A DNA stretch of 64,000 bases from Selenomonadaceae bacterium (lineage in GTDB: Bacteria > Bacillota > Negativicutes > Selenomonadales > Selenomonadaceae): assembly GCA_017476005.1 (NCBI GenBank), contig JAFVEM010000028.1, positions 1 to 64,000 of the forward strand, written 5' to 3'. Of the stretch, positions 26,344-35,021 are shown in pieces. Position 1 is the stretch's first letter. Each line of letters begins with the position of its first letter. A model generated the notes under the pieces. It was not told the origin of the DNA and made no database searches. It was given only the letters and a program-made list of their open reading frames with translations. The translations under genes were made by a program, and so were the position numbers.

Positions 26344-26955
26344 TCAAATAAACCGCAAAAGTTGCACCAGCTCTTCTTCGTCGTCCTCCGACGCTGCGGT
26401 TCGCCGGTCAAAGGCTTTAAACCCGTTTCTGGCATAAAAATCCAGCAGGAAAGGCGTGTCCTCGCACTCGAGGAACTCTACCACGCCGCCAATGTCGTAT
26501 TGGGTTTTGGCAATGCGCTGGCCGGCAAGGTCAAGAAGCGCTGCGCCTCCGATGCGCTCCTCCTTTGGCAAGGCGAAATTTTTTCCTAGCTGGGCAACGA
26601 GATAGGCCGAAGCCGTGTAGGTGTTGGTTACGGGATTAAGGACGCTAACGCGCGCCAGTTTCCTGCCCATGGTTTTGCTGATAGCCGAGGCACGAACAGA
26701 AAGGGGCTTGATGGTGAGAGTGAAGTAACCCACCAACAAATCGCTATATGAAACGCGGTTAAATACCAGATAGGTTACAGACTGACTTTTCTTGGTAAAT
26801 TCTATGGCACTGTGCTTTAAGAATTGTTCAACTTCTTGGTTAGGCGGACAGGAAAAGTCGCTGAGAAGGCTGTTTAACGCTTTTTCACCCATATAGGCAG
26901 AGTCTTTTGGGTCGAGGGTGCGGCGTAGATTTATCGTGTAGAATGACGTACTCAT
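26344..26955 (-). CDS. GNAT-family acetyltransferase, probable toxin (copy 2)
   Basis: 203 residues, same layout as copy 1: IEFTKKSQSVTYLVFN, GYFTLTIKPLSVRAS, YLVAQLGKNFALPKEER and the identical C-terminal LLDFYARNGFKAFDRRTAAS. The N-terminal half (SFYTINLRRTLDPKDSAYMG) differs at many positions from copy 1. Overlaps its partner gene by 4 nt (26952-26955). It is the upstream pair in the transcription direction. Confidence 0.78.
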   Translation of the reverse strand: MSTSFYTINLRRTLDPKDSAYMGEKALNSLLSDFSCPPNQEVEQFLKHSAIEFTKKSQSVTYLVFNRVSYSDLLVGYFTLTIKPLSVRASAISKTMGRKLARVSVLNPVTNTYTASAYLVAQLGKNFALPKEERIGGAALLDLAGQRIAKTQYDIGGVVEFLECEDTPFLLDFYARNGFKAFDRRTAASEDDEEELVQLLRFI

Positions 26956-27158
26956 AATTTACCGGCTGCTTTTAGTTGTGACTTAAGTCGAGTGGCAAAA
27001 GCGGCAAGTTCCTCTGGCGCTGTGAGTTCTCTTCCCACCGGTTCACGGGGGACGCGGTTCCTTTTTTCTTCTTCCGCTTCTTCCAGCGCCTGAACAAACC
27101 GCTCCACCGCCGCCGGGTCGGTGATGAAAAAATTATGGGTGATGCTTGAGGTGGCCAT
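26952..27158 (-). CDS. Probable antitoxin of GNAT pair (copy 2)
   Basis: 68 residues. First 27 residues match copy 1; the rest (EEKRNRVPREPVGRELTAP, then AFATRLKSQLKAAGKL) diverges. First gene of the four-gene minus-strand cluster. The same TAGGAGGAA ribosome site precedes it. Divergence in the C-terminal part, which in most antitoxins binds the toxin, suggests each pair is specific for itself. Confidence 0.65.
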   Translation of the reverse strand: MATSSITHNFFITDPAAVERFVQALEEAEEEKRNRVPREPVGRELTAPEELAAFATRLKSQLKAAGKL

Positions 27159-27348
27159 GTGTATTCCTCCTATCGGAAAATTATGCTGCTACCGGCAGTA
27201 TATTGCCTGAACGCCGCCATGTCAACGCCAGAAAATTATCGCTTAACCCGGCACAAAATTTTTGGCCTCGGCAGGATTAACCGACCAGAGACGCGAATAT
27301 GACTATTGAATTGCAACGTAATATCGATTCAACAAAGGGAGTACAGTC

Positions 27349-27726
27349 ATGGAAATGGAAAAAATTCATACACCTAAGGCGCCGGCGGCGGTAGGGCCTT
27401 ACAGCCAAGCCATTAAGGCCGGAGGCACACTTTATCTTTCGGGGCAAATTGCCATCGACCCGGCGGTGCAAAAAATCGTGGCGCAAGACATAGCCGGACA
27501 GACGGAACAGATTTGCCGCAACATCGCCGCCGTCCTTGAGGCCGCCGGTACCGATATGAACGCCGTGGTCAAGACCACCTGTTTCCTCGCCGACATCGGC
27601 GATTTTGCCGCCTTTAATGCCGTCTATGAAAAACATTTCGTCAGCCGCCCGGCCAGAAGTTGCGTCGCCGTCAAGGATTTGCCCGCCGGCGCTCGTTGCG
27701 AGGTGGAGGTCATTGCTCTTTGTTGA
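27349..27726 (+). CDS. ridA: RidA-family enamine/imine deaminase
   Basis: 125 residues, typical size. Shows APAAVGPYSQAIKAGGTLYLSGQI, VKTTCFLADIGDFAAFNAVY, and the C-terminal RPARSCVAVKDLP with the catalytic arginine, then GARCEVEVIAL. RidA hydrolyses reactive 2-aminoacrylate from PLP enzymes to pyruvate and ammonia in the cytoplasm. ATG 27349 follows AAAGGGA; an ATG two codons later is possible. The exoprotein gene begins 21 bp downstream. Confidence 0.95.
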   Translation: MEMEKIHTPKAPAAVGPYSQAIKAGGTLYLSGQIAIDPAVQKIVAQDIAGQTEQICRNIAAVLEAAGTDMNAVVKTTCFLADIGDFAAFNAVYEKHFVSRPARSCVAVKDLPAGARCEVEVIALC

Positions 27727-27747
27727 TTGTTATGGGGAGGCATGAAT

Positions 27748-29913
27748 ATGCGCCAATATCGACTGCTGAAAGCGGCTTTGGCGATAACGCTTCTTGCTCC
27801 TTGGAGCGGCGCACCACCCGTGGCCTACGCTTTGCCTACGGGTGGCGCAAGTTCCACCGCCGCCATTAGCGCTATCGCCGGGGAAATGACGATTGGTAGC
27901 AACGTGGCGGAAAATCTCATCACTTGGCAGGATTTTTCCGTGGGGAGTACGGAGAAAGTAAATTTTCTGGGTAGCAATACCTATTTGAATTTTGTAATTG
28001 GTTCCCTGCCTTCAGCCATTTACGGCGAAATTACGGGCGAGGCGGCCAGTGTTTGCATTTTGAATCCCCACGGCATCATTATCGGCGACGGCGCGATTAT
28101 AAACGTAGGAAGCCTCACCCTATCTACCGCCGCCGTTGATAAAACTTTGCAGGATTTTGCGGCAGTCAAAAATGCGCTGGACAGTCCCCTTACTTTGGTA
28201 GGGGACGTAATCAACAAGGGGCAGCTGACAAACGCCAACCTCGCTATTGCCATCGCCGGCAAAAATGTCAGCATTAAGCGGCTGGAAAGTGTTACCGTAA
28301 ACGGTACTATCAACAGTCCCCAAGTGAAAATTACCGCCGCCCCTCAAGGAGAAATTCACATCGGCTATGACACGCCCCCGGTCGGCCTCAACTACACCAT
28401 GAATCTGCCATCAGACCAAATTATTGGCTATCAGTTGATTAAGAATCGGAGCGATTTCCAGAAAATTGACGACAATGATACGAACCTCGCGAGTAACTAT
28501 ATGCTGGCCAATGACCTCGACAACGTGGGAGATATTGCCCTCTCCGGCAAATTCAAGGGACGTTTTGATGGGCTGGGTTATGTTATTAGTGGTTTTAACG
28601 TGGTAAGCAAAAAGGGAAAATCTTCCAACATGGGACTCTTTGCCAACAATACCGACAGCGGTATCATTGAAAATGTTGGTGTTGTCAATGCGTCTATACA
28701 ATATAAGTACAGCAACAATGTCAATGTGGGTGGATTAGTTGGGGACAACCAAGGGACGATTCGCAATGTTTATTTTATAGGCGACGTGGAAGGGACAAGC
28801 ACGGGGGGAGTATATGCTAATGTTGGTGGCTTGGTTGGTAGCAACGGTGGTAGCATCATTAACTCCTACCATGTGGGAAAAATTACGGCTACGGGAGCGA
28901 CAGCCTATGCCGGAGGTATTGCCGGGTTTCACACTTACAAACCGTCGCGACAAAGCACTATAGCAAACACTTATCATAGCGACTTAATCACAGCCACTGG
29001 CAATACAGACGATAATGCTTTCATAGGGGGCATTGTTGGCCACAGCTCTGGGGGCGTAACAGATTCCTATACGGATTTTGGCGAAGATGCCAAAGACCTG
29101 AAAAGCGCCGCTACCTTTGTAAATTGGAATCTTGACATTGATGGCACCAAAGCCGAGGCAGTGTGGCGAATTTACGAAGGTTATACCGCGCCTCTCTTAA
29201 AATATTTTCTGGCGCCGAAAATTTTGCCGAGCGCCACCGTAAATTACGATGGGGAGGAACATACCTTGACCGTGGATACGGCGGAGCACCTGTGGCAAGG
29301 AGAGGCTGCTACCGGGACGGAGGTCGGCGTTTATCAAGCCAAAGTATATTCCGACCAAGATGGCTATGATTTGGTTGCGCCCACTCTCACCATTTTGCCT
29401 CCGACCAGCGAGGAAATTCCCCCCGTGGACAACGCAGCGCCGGAAAATTCCGGCGAACTGACGCCGCCGGCCGCCCCTCCCTTGGCTCAGCCGGTAGCGG
29501 TACCCGAACCCGATAAAATTTTGCCGGACAGTAACCCTATCAGCGAAGAAAGGACATCTCCTTCGGCTCCCACCGAAATTTCTGCCGCCACCGCACCGAC
29601 AGTCACCGTCGCAGACGAGGCGACGACGCCACAGCAACCGGCTCCCCCGGAGAGCGTAAGCGAGGAGGCGCCTTTACCCTCGACTGCCACGGAACCCAAC
29701 CTAACGACAGCGGCTACAGCTTCACCGGAAGAAAATACCTTAGCTGACAGCGAGGATGCTTTCCCCTCCGGCCTAAATTGGACGCAAAGACCCGACACCT
29801 ACAGTCTGCTGGAATTGCAACCTCCCTTGCCGCCAGCGAATCTGGGGACAGAAGCGCCGCCAGCTAACGAGGACGGAGCGGTCGTACTGGAAACGGAGGG
29901 GGAGGAAAGCTAG
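27748..29913 (+). CDS. Secreted two-partner-secretion exoprotein with GLUG repeats
   Basis: About 721 residues. Signal peptide ending near APPVAYA. Then a TPS (haemagglutinin N-terminal) domain, about 30-140: VAENLITWQDFSVGSTEKV, then ILNPHGIIIGDGAIINVGSL, marking export through a TpsB pore in an outer membrane. Residues about 215-400 hold GLUG-type repeats (VGGLVGDNQGTIRNVYF, VGGLVGSNGGSIINSY, AGGIAGFH). A small Ig-like/MBG-type unit follows, then a Pro/Ala/Glu-rich tail. No TpsB is in the window. I use ATG 27748, 7 nt after GGGGAGG. Adhesion or surface display is inferred. Confidence 0.82.
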   Translation: MRQYRLLKAALAITLLAPWSGAPPVAYALPTGGASSTAAISAIAGEMTIGSNVAENLITWQDFSVGSTEKVNFLGSNTYLNFVIGSLPSAIYGEITGEAASVCILNPHGIIIGDGAIINVGSLTLSTAAVDKTLQDFAAVKNALDSPLTLVGDVINKGQLTNANLAIAIAGKNVSIKRLESVTVNGTINSPQVKITAAPQGEIHIGYDTPPVGLNYTMNLPSDQIIGYQLIKNRSDFQKIDDNDTNLASNYMLANDLDNVGDIALSGKFKGRFDGLGYVISGFNVVSKKGKSSNMGLFANNTDSGIIENVGVVNASIQYKYSNNVNVGGLVGDNQGTIRNVYFIGDVEGTSTGGVYANVGGLVGSNGGSIINSYHVGKITATGATAYAGGIAGFHTYKPSRQSTIANTYHSDLITATGNTDDNAFIGGIVGHSSGGVTDSYTDFGEDAKDLKSAATFVNWNLDIDGTKAEAVWRIYEGYTAPLLKYFLAPKILPSATVNYDGEEHTLTVDTAEHLWQGEAATGTEVGVYQAKVYSDQDGYDLVAPTLTILPPTSEEIPPVDNAAPENSGELTPPAAPPLAQPVAVPEPDKILPDSNPISEERTSPSAPTEISAATAPTVTVADEATTPQQPAPPESVSEEAPLPSTATEPNLTTAATASPEENTLADSEDAFPSGLNWTQRPDTYSLLELQPPLPPANLGTEAPPANEDGAVVLETEGEES

Positions 29914-31437
29914 ATGAATCACTGTCTCATGTTCATGGGTACCAGCTCCCATGTGGGGAAAAGCATTTTAACCACGGCGCTGTGCCGCATTTTTTATCGA
30001 CAGGGGCTGTCCGTTGCTCCCTTTAAAGCGCAGAACATGGCCTTAAACTCCTTTGTTACCAAAGACGGTGGGGAAATGGGGCGAGCGCAGGTGGCGCAAG
30101 CGGAGGCGGCTGGGCTTTTGCCCGAAGTTGACATGAACCCGGTACTTTTGAAACCCACGGGTAACGCCGCTTCCCAAGTAATTATTCTGGGCAAAGCCTT
30201 GGGGAATATGTCGGCTCGGGAATATCATCGGGGCTATTCTTTAAAGGCTTTTGCGGCGGTCAAAGAAGCCTTGGGGCGGCTGCAAAAAAAATACGACACG
30301 CTGGTGATAGAAGGCGCCGGCAGTCCCGCCGAAGTGAATCTCAAGGCCAACGACATTGTAAATATGCGCGTGGCCAAATACCTAGAGGCTCCGGTGATAT
30401 TGGTGGCCGATATTGACCGAGGTGGTGCCTTGGCCGCTTTGGTGGGAACCTTGGAACTATTAGATGAAGAAGAACGGGCATTGGTGAAAGGGCTTGTCAT
30501 CAATAAATTTCGGGGCGATGTTAGCCTCCTGCAACCGGCGGTGGATTTTTTGGAGGCAAAAACGGGAAAACCGGTGCTGGGCATTGTTCCCTATCTGCCG
30601 GACTTAGGCATTGACGACGAGGATTCCGTTTCCTTGGAAGAAAAAAGCAGCGCGGCAACAGTCGCCGCCGCGGATCTCACCATCGCTGTCATTCGCACGC
30701 CCAAGATCGCCAACTTCACGGATTTCGCCTGTTTGGCCGGGGAAGAGGACGTGTCCTTGGTGTATGTGGATTCGCCGACGGAACTGCAAAGTTGCGACCT
30801 CATTATTCTGCCGGGCAGTAAAAACACGGTGGAGGATTTGCTTTTTTTAGAAGAAAAGGGATTAAGCGCCGCCATCAAAGCCAAAGTACGGGACGGAGTA
30901 CCCTTGATTGGAATTTGCGGCGGCTATCAGATGCTGGGGCTGGAGGTGGCCGATCCTCATCATAGCGAATCCCGTTACGATAAGGTGCCGGGCTTGGGGC
31001 TACTCCCCATAAAAACCGTCTTTGCCGCCGAAAAATTAACGGCGCAAGTGGTGGCCGACTGCCCCGGCTTTAATTTTCTTGGCAGTACCATAGCGGCGCA
31101 AAGTTTGCCGGGTTACGAGATACACATGGGGGAAACGGAATTTTTCGGGGGGACTCACCCCTTTATCCTGCGTCGCCGCCACGGGGCGGCTTGCCATGAG
31201 CCGGAGGGGACTGTTTCTGCGGAATACCCCGTCTTGGGGACTTATATACACGGGATTTTTGACAACGACGATTTTCGGCGGCAATTTCTCAACGCCCTGC
31301 GTCAAGCCAAACATCTCCCCCCCCTGCCCCAAGGACGCAACCTTAGCGCCGAAAAAGAACGTAACTATGACCGACTGGCCGACGCGGTGCGGCAAAGTCT
31401 TGACCTAGACAGGATTTATGGTATTATGGGGTTTTGA
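29914..31437 (+). CDS. cobQ: Adenosylcobyric acid synthase (cobyric acid amidase)
   Basis: 507 residues. N-terminal ATPase domain FMGTSSHVGKSILTTALCRI and KAQNMALNSFVTKDGGEMGRAQ; C-terminal glutaminase domain with the nucleophile in IGICGGYQMLGL and GYEIHMGET / YIHGIFDND for the His-Glu. CobQ amidates four carboxylates of adenosylcobyrinic a,c-diamide using glutamine and ATP. It starts directly after the exoprotein stop behind GGGGGAGGA, so they may be co-transcribed although the functions are unrelated. No other cobalamin gene is present here. Confidence 0.96.
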   Translation: MNHCLMFMGTSSHVGKSILTTALCRIFYRQGLSVAPFKAQNMALNSFVTKDGGEMGRAQVAQAEAAGLLPEVDMNPVLLKPTGNAASQVIILGKALGNMSAREYHRGYSLKAFAAVKEALGRLQKKYDTLVIEGAGSPAEVNLKANDIVNMRVAKYLEAPVILVADIDRGGALAALVGTLELLDEEERALVKGLVINKFRGDVSLLQPAVDFLEAKTGKPVLGIVPYLPDLGIDDEDSVSLEEKSSAATVAAADLTIAVIRTPKIANFTDFACLAGEEDVSLVYVDSPTELQSCDLIILPGSKNTVEDLLFLEEKGLSAAIKAKVRDGVPLIGICGGYQMLGLEVADPHHSESRYDKVPGLGLLPIKTVFAAEKLTAQVVADCPGFNFLGSTIAAQSLPGYEIHMGETEFFGGTHPFILRRRHGAACHEPEGTVSAEYPVLGTYIHGIFDNDDFRRQFLNALRQAKHLPPLPQGRNLSAEKERNYDRLADAVRQSLDLDRIYGIMGF

Positions 31438-31439
31438 AG

Positions 31440-31459
31440 ATTGGGGCAAAGCCCCATTG
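31440..31459. repeat. GGGGC-AAA-GCCCC palindrome (intergenic repeat family)
   Basis: Short hairpin TTGGGGCAAAGCCCCA right after the cobQ stop. Members of the same family occur at 39308, 39451, 44772, 48838 and 50590. It may act as a terminator for cobQ. Confidence 0.6.
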
Positions 31460-31503
31460 TTTATTTCGTTTGCTATAAGAGGAGAATGAGGCTCCTAAAT
31501 ACC

Positions 31504-32490
31504 ATGAAAGAACCAAAGGAAAATTTTTACCTGCTGAAAAATGCGGACATCGCCGCCAATACTCGCCTTTCGGCCAAAGCCAAAAGACGGTTGGCGAAAA
31601 CCAAGGCCGCCAACACACTCAAAGCCTACAGCAGCGACTGGAGTAATTTTGTAGATTGGTGTAAGGCTAACGGTGAGGCGGATTTGCCCACTACGCCGGA
31701 AACTATTGTCAACTACATAAATGACTTGGCGGATTTTCTTAAAGCCAATACCATTTCCCGGCGAGTTACCGCCATTTCGGAAAATCACATTGCCGCCGGT
31801 TATGCTCGGGAAAATCCGGCCAAAGACGGACTGGTGCGCGCCGCCATGGCGGCCATTCGCCGGGAGAAAGGCACCTTTCAAAAGGGGAAGTCTCCCATAC
31901 TTTACGATACCCTGCGGCTCATGGCGGATAATTTTGGAGAGGATATGACGGGGATACGGGATAAAGCCCTGCTGCTCTTGGGTTTTGCCGGCGCTTTTCG
32001 GCGTTCGGAATTGGTGCGCGTGAAGGTGGAGGATTTAAAATTTTCCCCGGAGGGTATGACGGTGTTTATCCCTCATTCCAAGGCCGACCAAACCGGCAAA
32101 GGCAGTACCATTGCCATACCTTATGCGCCGGACGAATCCATTTGCGCCGTGCGCGCCGTGGAGCGTTGGCTGGTGACGGCCGAGCTGGAAACGGGGGTTT
32201 TGTTCCGCCCCTTCACCAAAAACGGGGGACGGCTCCGGGATAGACCTTTATCGGACAAATCGGTGGCGCTCATCGTCAAAAAATACGTGGAGCTGGCCGG
32301 ACTAAACGCCGCCGGTTTTGCCGGTCACAGCCTCCGGCGAGGATTTGCCACCAGCGCCGCCGAACGGGACGTATCGGCCTTGACCATCATGCGGCAAACC
32401 CGTCACCGCTCGGAAAAAATGGTGCATCGTTACATAGACCAAGGCAATATCTTTAAGGATAACGCCTTGACCAGAATATACGGAAGGTAG
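31504..32490 (+). CDS. Solitary tyrosine recombinase/integrase
   Basis: About 328 residues. N-terminal SAM-like DNA-binding domain (KAANTLKAYSSDWSNFVDWC), C-terminal catalytic domain with the first Arg in GAFRRSELVRVKVEDL, HSLRRGFATSAAER (H-x-x-R), the second His in QTRHRSEKMV and the tyrosine in HRYIDQG. All catalytic residues are present. No phage or transfer genes adjoin it. Start is uncertain: ATG 31504 or 31486, the latter only 1-2 nt after AAGAGGAG. It sits between cobQ and recQ, 9 bp before recQ. Confidence 0.88.
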   Translation: MKEPKENFYLLKNADIAANTRLSAKAKRRLAKTKAANTLKAYSSDWSNFVDWCKANGEADLPTTPETIVNYINDLADFLKANTISRRVTAISENHIAAGYARENPAKDGLVRAAMAAIRREKGTFQKGKSPILYDTLRLMADNFGEDMTGIRDKALLLLGFAGAFRRSELVRVKVEDLKFSPEGMTVFIPHSKADQTGKGSTIAIPYAPDESICAVRAVERWLVTAELETGVLFRPFTKNGGRLRDRPLSDKSVALIVKKYVELAGLNAAGFAGHSLRRGFATSAAERDVSALTIMRQTRHRSEKMVHRYIDQGNIFKDNALTRIYGR

Positions 32491-32499
32491 GCCAGCATT

Positions 32500-34323
32500 T
32501 TGAATGATCTTTCGGTGCAAATGACGGCGGCGCGGACTCTGCTCCGCCGCTTTTACGGTTACGACAGTTTTCGCGCCGCCCAAGAGCCGGTAATAGAAAG
32601 TCTGCTCTCCCGGCAAGATACGGTGGCCATCATGCCCACCGGCGCCGGCAAATCAATTTGTTTTCAAATACCGGCGCTAATGCTCCCAGGGATAACCTTG
32701 GTGATTTCCCCCCTGATTTCTTTAATGAAAGATCAGGTGGATGCCTTGACGGAACAGGGGGTGCCGGCTACCTTTCTCAACAGCACCCTGTCTTTTGCGG
32801 AGGCGCAAGAACGGCTGAAGTATATCGCTTCCGGCGAGTGCAAGCTGGTTTATCTCGCGCCGGAACGTTTGGAGAGCGAAAATTTTCGCCGGAAAATGGC
32901 CGCCTTTAATGTGTCCATGGTGGCGGTGGATGAAGCTCACTGCGTTTCCCAGTGGGGACACGATTTTCGTCCCAGTTATCGGCTGATTGCCCCCTTTATC
33001 GCCGGCCTTCCCCGTCGCCCCCTCATGGGAGCCTTTACGGCCACGGCTACCCCGGAGGTAAAGGACGATATGGTAAAACTCCTGAAACTTCGGGAGCCGA
33101 GGGTGTATGTCAGCGGCTTTGACCGTCCCAATCTGTCCTTTGCTGTTTTGCGAGAAAAAAATAAGGATGCCTTTGTGGCCAGTTTTGTGCAAGAACATGT
33201 TAGCGACGCCGGTATCATCTACACCGCCACCCGGAAGAACGCCGAGAGCCTCTGCGATTTTCTGCGGCAAAGAAATATTCGGGCAGGATGCTACCATGCC
33301 GGACTTACCGACGAAGAACGCAAGGAGGCTCAAGAGGATTTTCTCTACGATAATATTTCGGTTATCGTGGCCACCTGCGCCTTTGGTATGGGGATTGACA
33401 AATCCAACGTGCGCTACGTTATTCACTACAATATGCCGCAAAACGTGGAGGCTTATTATCAAGAAGCCGGGCGCGCCGGTCGCGACGGCGAAAACGCCCA
33501 GTGTCTCCTCCTTTTTTCCGAAAGCGATGTGGCTACCCAGCGCTATCTCATCAATCGCTCCGGCGAGGATGAGGCGCGCATCGCCTATAATTTAAGTCGC
33601 TTGCAATTCATGGTAAATTATTGCCACACCACCGAATGTCTGCGGCATTTTATCATAAACTATTTTGGGGATACCGCTTTCCCGAGAGAATGTCATAATT
33701 GCAGTAATTGTTTGTCTGCCAAGTCCAAAGTAGATGTGACCATTGATGCCCAGAAGGTTTTTTCCTGCGTCTATCGGCTGAACAGAGCCAAGATAAATGC
33801 GAGTGTGGTGATGGTGACGCGAGTGCTTATGGGGTCGAAGGACAAACGACTGCTGGCATTGGGGCTGGATAAACTTTCCACCTACGGCCTGTTTCGGAGC
33901 CGGGAGCGAGGGGAAATAAAGGAATTGGTGCAACGGTTTATGGCCGCCGATTACCTCGAGCAACGGGAGGGGCAGTATGCCAACGTGGTACTGAAGAGCA
34001 GCGCCTACCCCGTGCTGAAGAGTGAGGCCAAGGTCTATTTAAACCTGCCGCAAAAAGCGCCCTCGCGCGCGCGGACGCCCGTCAAAGAGCCTCTAACCGT
34101 AGATACGGAGCTTTTCGAGGCGCTTCGCGTTTTGCGGAAAAAAATTGCCCGGCAGGAAAAGGTGCCGCCTTACATGGTCTTTGCCGATTCTGCCCTAAGG
34201 GATATGTGCGCCAAGAAGCCGCGCACTTTAGAGGCCATGCGACAGGTCAAGGGCGTGGGAGATCTAAAGCTCCAGCGCTACGGCCAAGATTTTTTGGCGT
34301 GTCTCATGGCAAACAGTCATTGA
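32500..34323 (+). CDS. recQ: ATP-dependent DNA helicase RecQ
   Basis: 607 residues. Walker A AIMPTGAGKSICFQ near 44-57, DEAHCVSQWGHDFRPSY at about 144, helicase C-terminal motifs ATCAFGMGIDKSNVR and QEAGRAGRDG, a zinc site CRECHNCSNC type (ECHNCSNC near 395) with the upstream Cys in TECLRHF, then RQC and a C-terminal HRDC domain (PPYMVFADSALRDM). A 3'-5' helicase in recombination and replication repair. TTG start after GGAAGG; an in-frame ATG at 32521 is an alternative. All conserved motifs are intact. Confidence 0.96.
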   Translation: MNDLSVQMTAARTLLRRFYGYDSFRAAQEPVIESLLSRQDTVAIMPTGAGKSICFQIPALMLPGITLVISPLISLMKDQVDALTEQGVPATFLNSTLSFAEAQERLKYIASGECKLVYLAPERLESENFRRKMAAFNVSMVAVDEAHCVSQWGHDFRPSYRLIAPFIAGLPRRPLMGAFTATATPEVKDDMVKLLKLREPRVYVSGFDRPNLSFAVLREKNKDAFVASFVQEHVSDAGIIYTATRKNAESLCDFLRQRNIRAGCYHAGLTDEERKEAQEDFLYDNISVIVATCAFGMGIDKSNVRYVIHYNMPQNVEAYYQEAGRAGRDGENAQCLLLFSESDVATQRYLINRSGEDEARIAYNLSRLQFMVNYCHTTECLRHFIINYFGDTAFPRECHNCSNCLSAKSKVDVTIDAQKVFSCVYRLNRAKINASVVMVTRVLMGSKDKRLLALGLDKLSTYGLFRSRERGEIKELVQRFMAADYLEQREGQYANVVLKSSAYPVLKSEAKVYLNLPQKAPSRARTPVKEPLTVDTELFEALRVLRKKIARQEKVPPYMVFADSALRDMCAKKPRTLEAMRQVKGVGDLKLQRYGQDFLACLMANSH

Positions 34324-34388
34324 CGGTAATGAGTAACAGTGTTATACTCCAACTGTACGGATTTTACGAGAAAGGAGGACTGACAACT

Positions 34389-34799
34389 ATGGGCTGGACA
34401 GAGGAAGACAAGAAGGCCTTGCGAGAATTTTTAAACGAAGCTTCGCGTACCATGGGAGTCATGCTTAAAGAGGCGGAGGAGCGGTTGAGAAAAGACCTCC
34501 GGCAGGAGAGCAAGGCATCTGAAGAGCGGCTGAGAAAAGGCCTCCAGCATGAAATCCGGGCATCTGAAGAGCGGCTGAGAAAAGAGATCAAAGCATCGGA
34601 AGAACGACTCAGAAAAGAGTTCAGGGCTTCTGACGAGCAACTGAGAAAAGACCTACAGCAGGACTTCATGGAGTTTGAGGAACGGCGGAAAGAAGATACC
34701 CAGCAGGATTTCGAGGCGCTAGAGGAGCGCGTGGAAGAACTGGAGGATTTACAAGACGGTATTGGCCAGCTGTACCAAGAACATAAACTGAGCGCCTAG
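34389..34799 (+). CDS. Charged coiled-coil repeat protein of unknown function
   Basis: 136 residues, almost wholly Lys/Arg/Glu helix. The unit EERLRK recurs six times with spacings of 15, 15, 11, 11 and 15 residues, a hendecad/pentadecad pattern that favours a straight or right-handed coiled coil. At DNA level GCATCTGAAGAGCGGCTGAG occurs identically at 34515 and 34560, 45 bp apart, so copy number may vary. No signal peptide or membrane helix. ATG 34389 follows AAAGGAGG; the longer frame from 34206 overlaps recQ. It is followed by its own terminator. No function is assigned. Confidence 0.65.
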   Translation: MGWTEEDKKALREFLNEASRTMGVMLKEAEERLRKDLRQESKASEERLRKGLQHEIRASEERLRKEIKASEERLRKEFRASDEQLRKDLQQDFMEFEERRKEDTQQDFEALEERVEELEDLQDGIGQLYQEHKLSA

Positions 34800-34805
34800 C
34801 AAAAT

Positions 34806-34838
34806 GGGACTGTCACCGTGACAGCCCCTATTTTTTTT
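34806..34838 (+). terminator. Terminator after the coiled-coil gene
   Basis: GGGACTGTCAC and GTGACAGCCCC pair around a short loop, followed by TATTTTTTTT. Confidence 0.85.
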
Positions 34839-34908
34839 GCGGTGCGCCCGGCGGCTGTAAAATTATTTGATTTGCATTAGAAAAAAGCTGTGATAGAATA
34901 GGGGACAG

Positions 34909-34937
34909 TTGGCAAGGATAAAATCTTGTGCTACAAT
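34909..34937 (+). promoter_or_regulatory. Sigma-70-type promoter for the mreB operon
   Basis: TTGGCA (34909-34914), 17-nt spacer, TACAAT (34932-34937), about 85 bp before the mreB ATG. A weaker candidate, TTGCAT-16-TAGAAT, lies just upstream at 34872-34899. Confidence 0.6.
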
Positions 34938-35021
34938 AACCGTTGGCCTGTTTTTATTTTGGATTTATACCAATGCAATAGCATTTGACCTCGTAATTAT
35001 TGAAGGGAGCTACTCAGTAAA

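Larger units (their letters stand above)
26338..27209. repeat. Tandem duplication unit 2 (872 bp)
   Basis: Second unit, directly abutting unit 1; both end in the same TTGCCTGAACGC. Shared ends would allow loss or amplification by homologous recombination. Confidence 0.85.

Noticed and set aside
29197-29637. Long minus-strand frames opposite the exoprotein gene
   Set aside because: Arg/Gly-rich shadow translation of the Pro/Ala-rich tail on the other strand; no ribosome site.
32722-33462. 246-codon minus-strand frame opposite recQ
   Set aside because: Antisense shadow of the intact recQ coding sequence.
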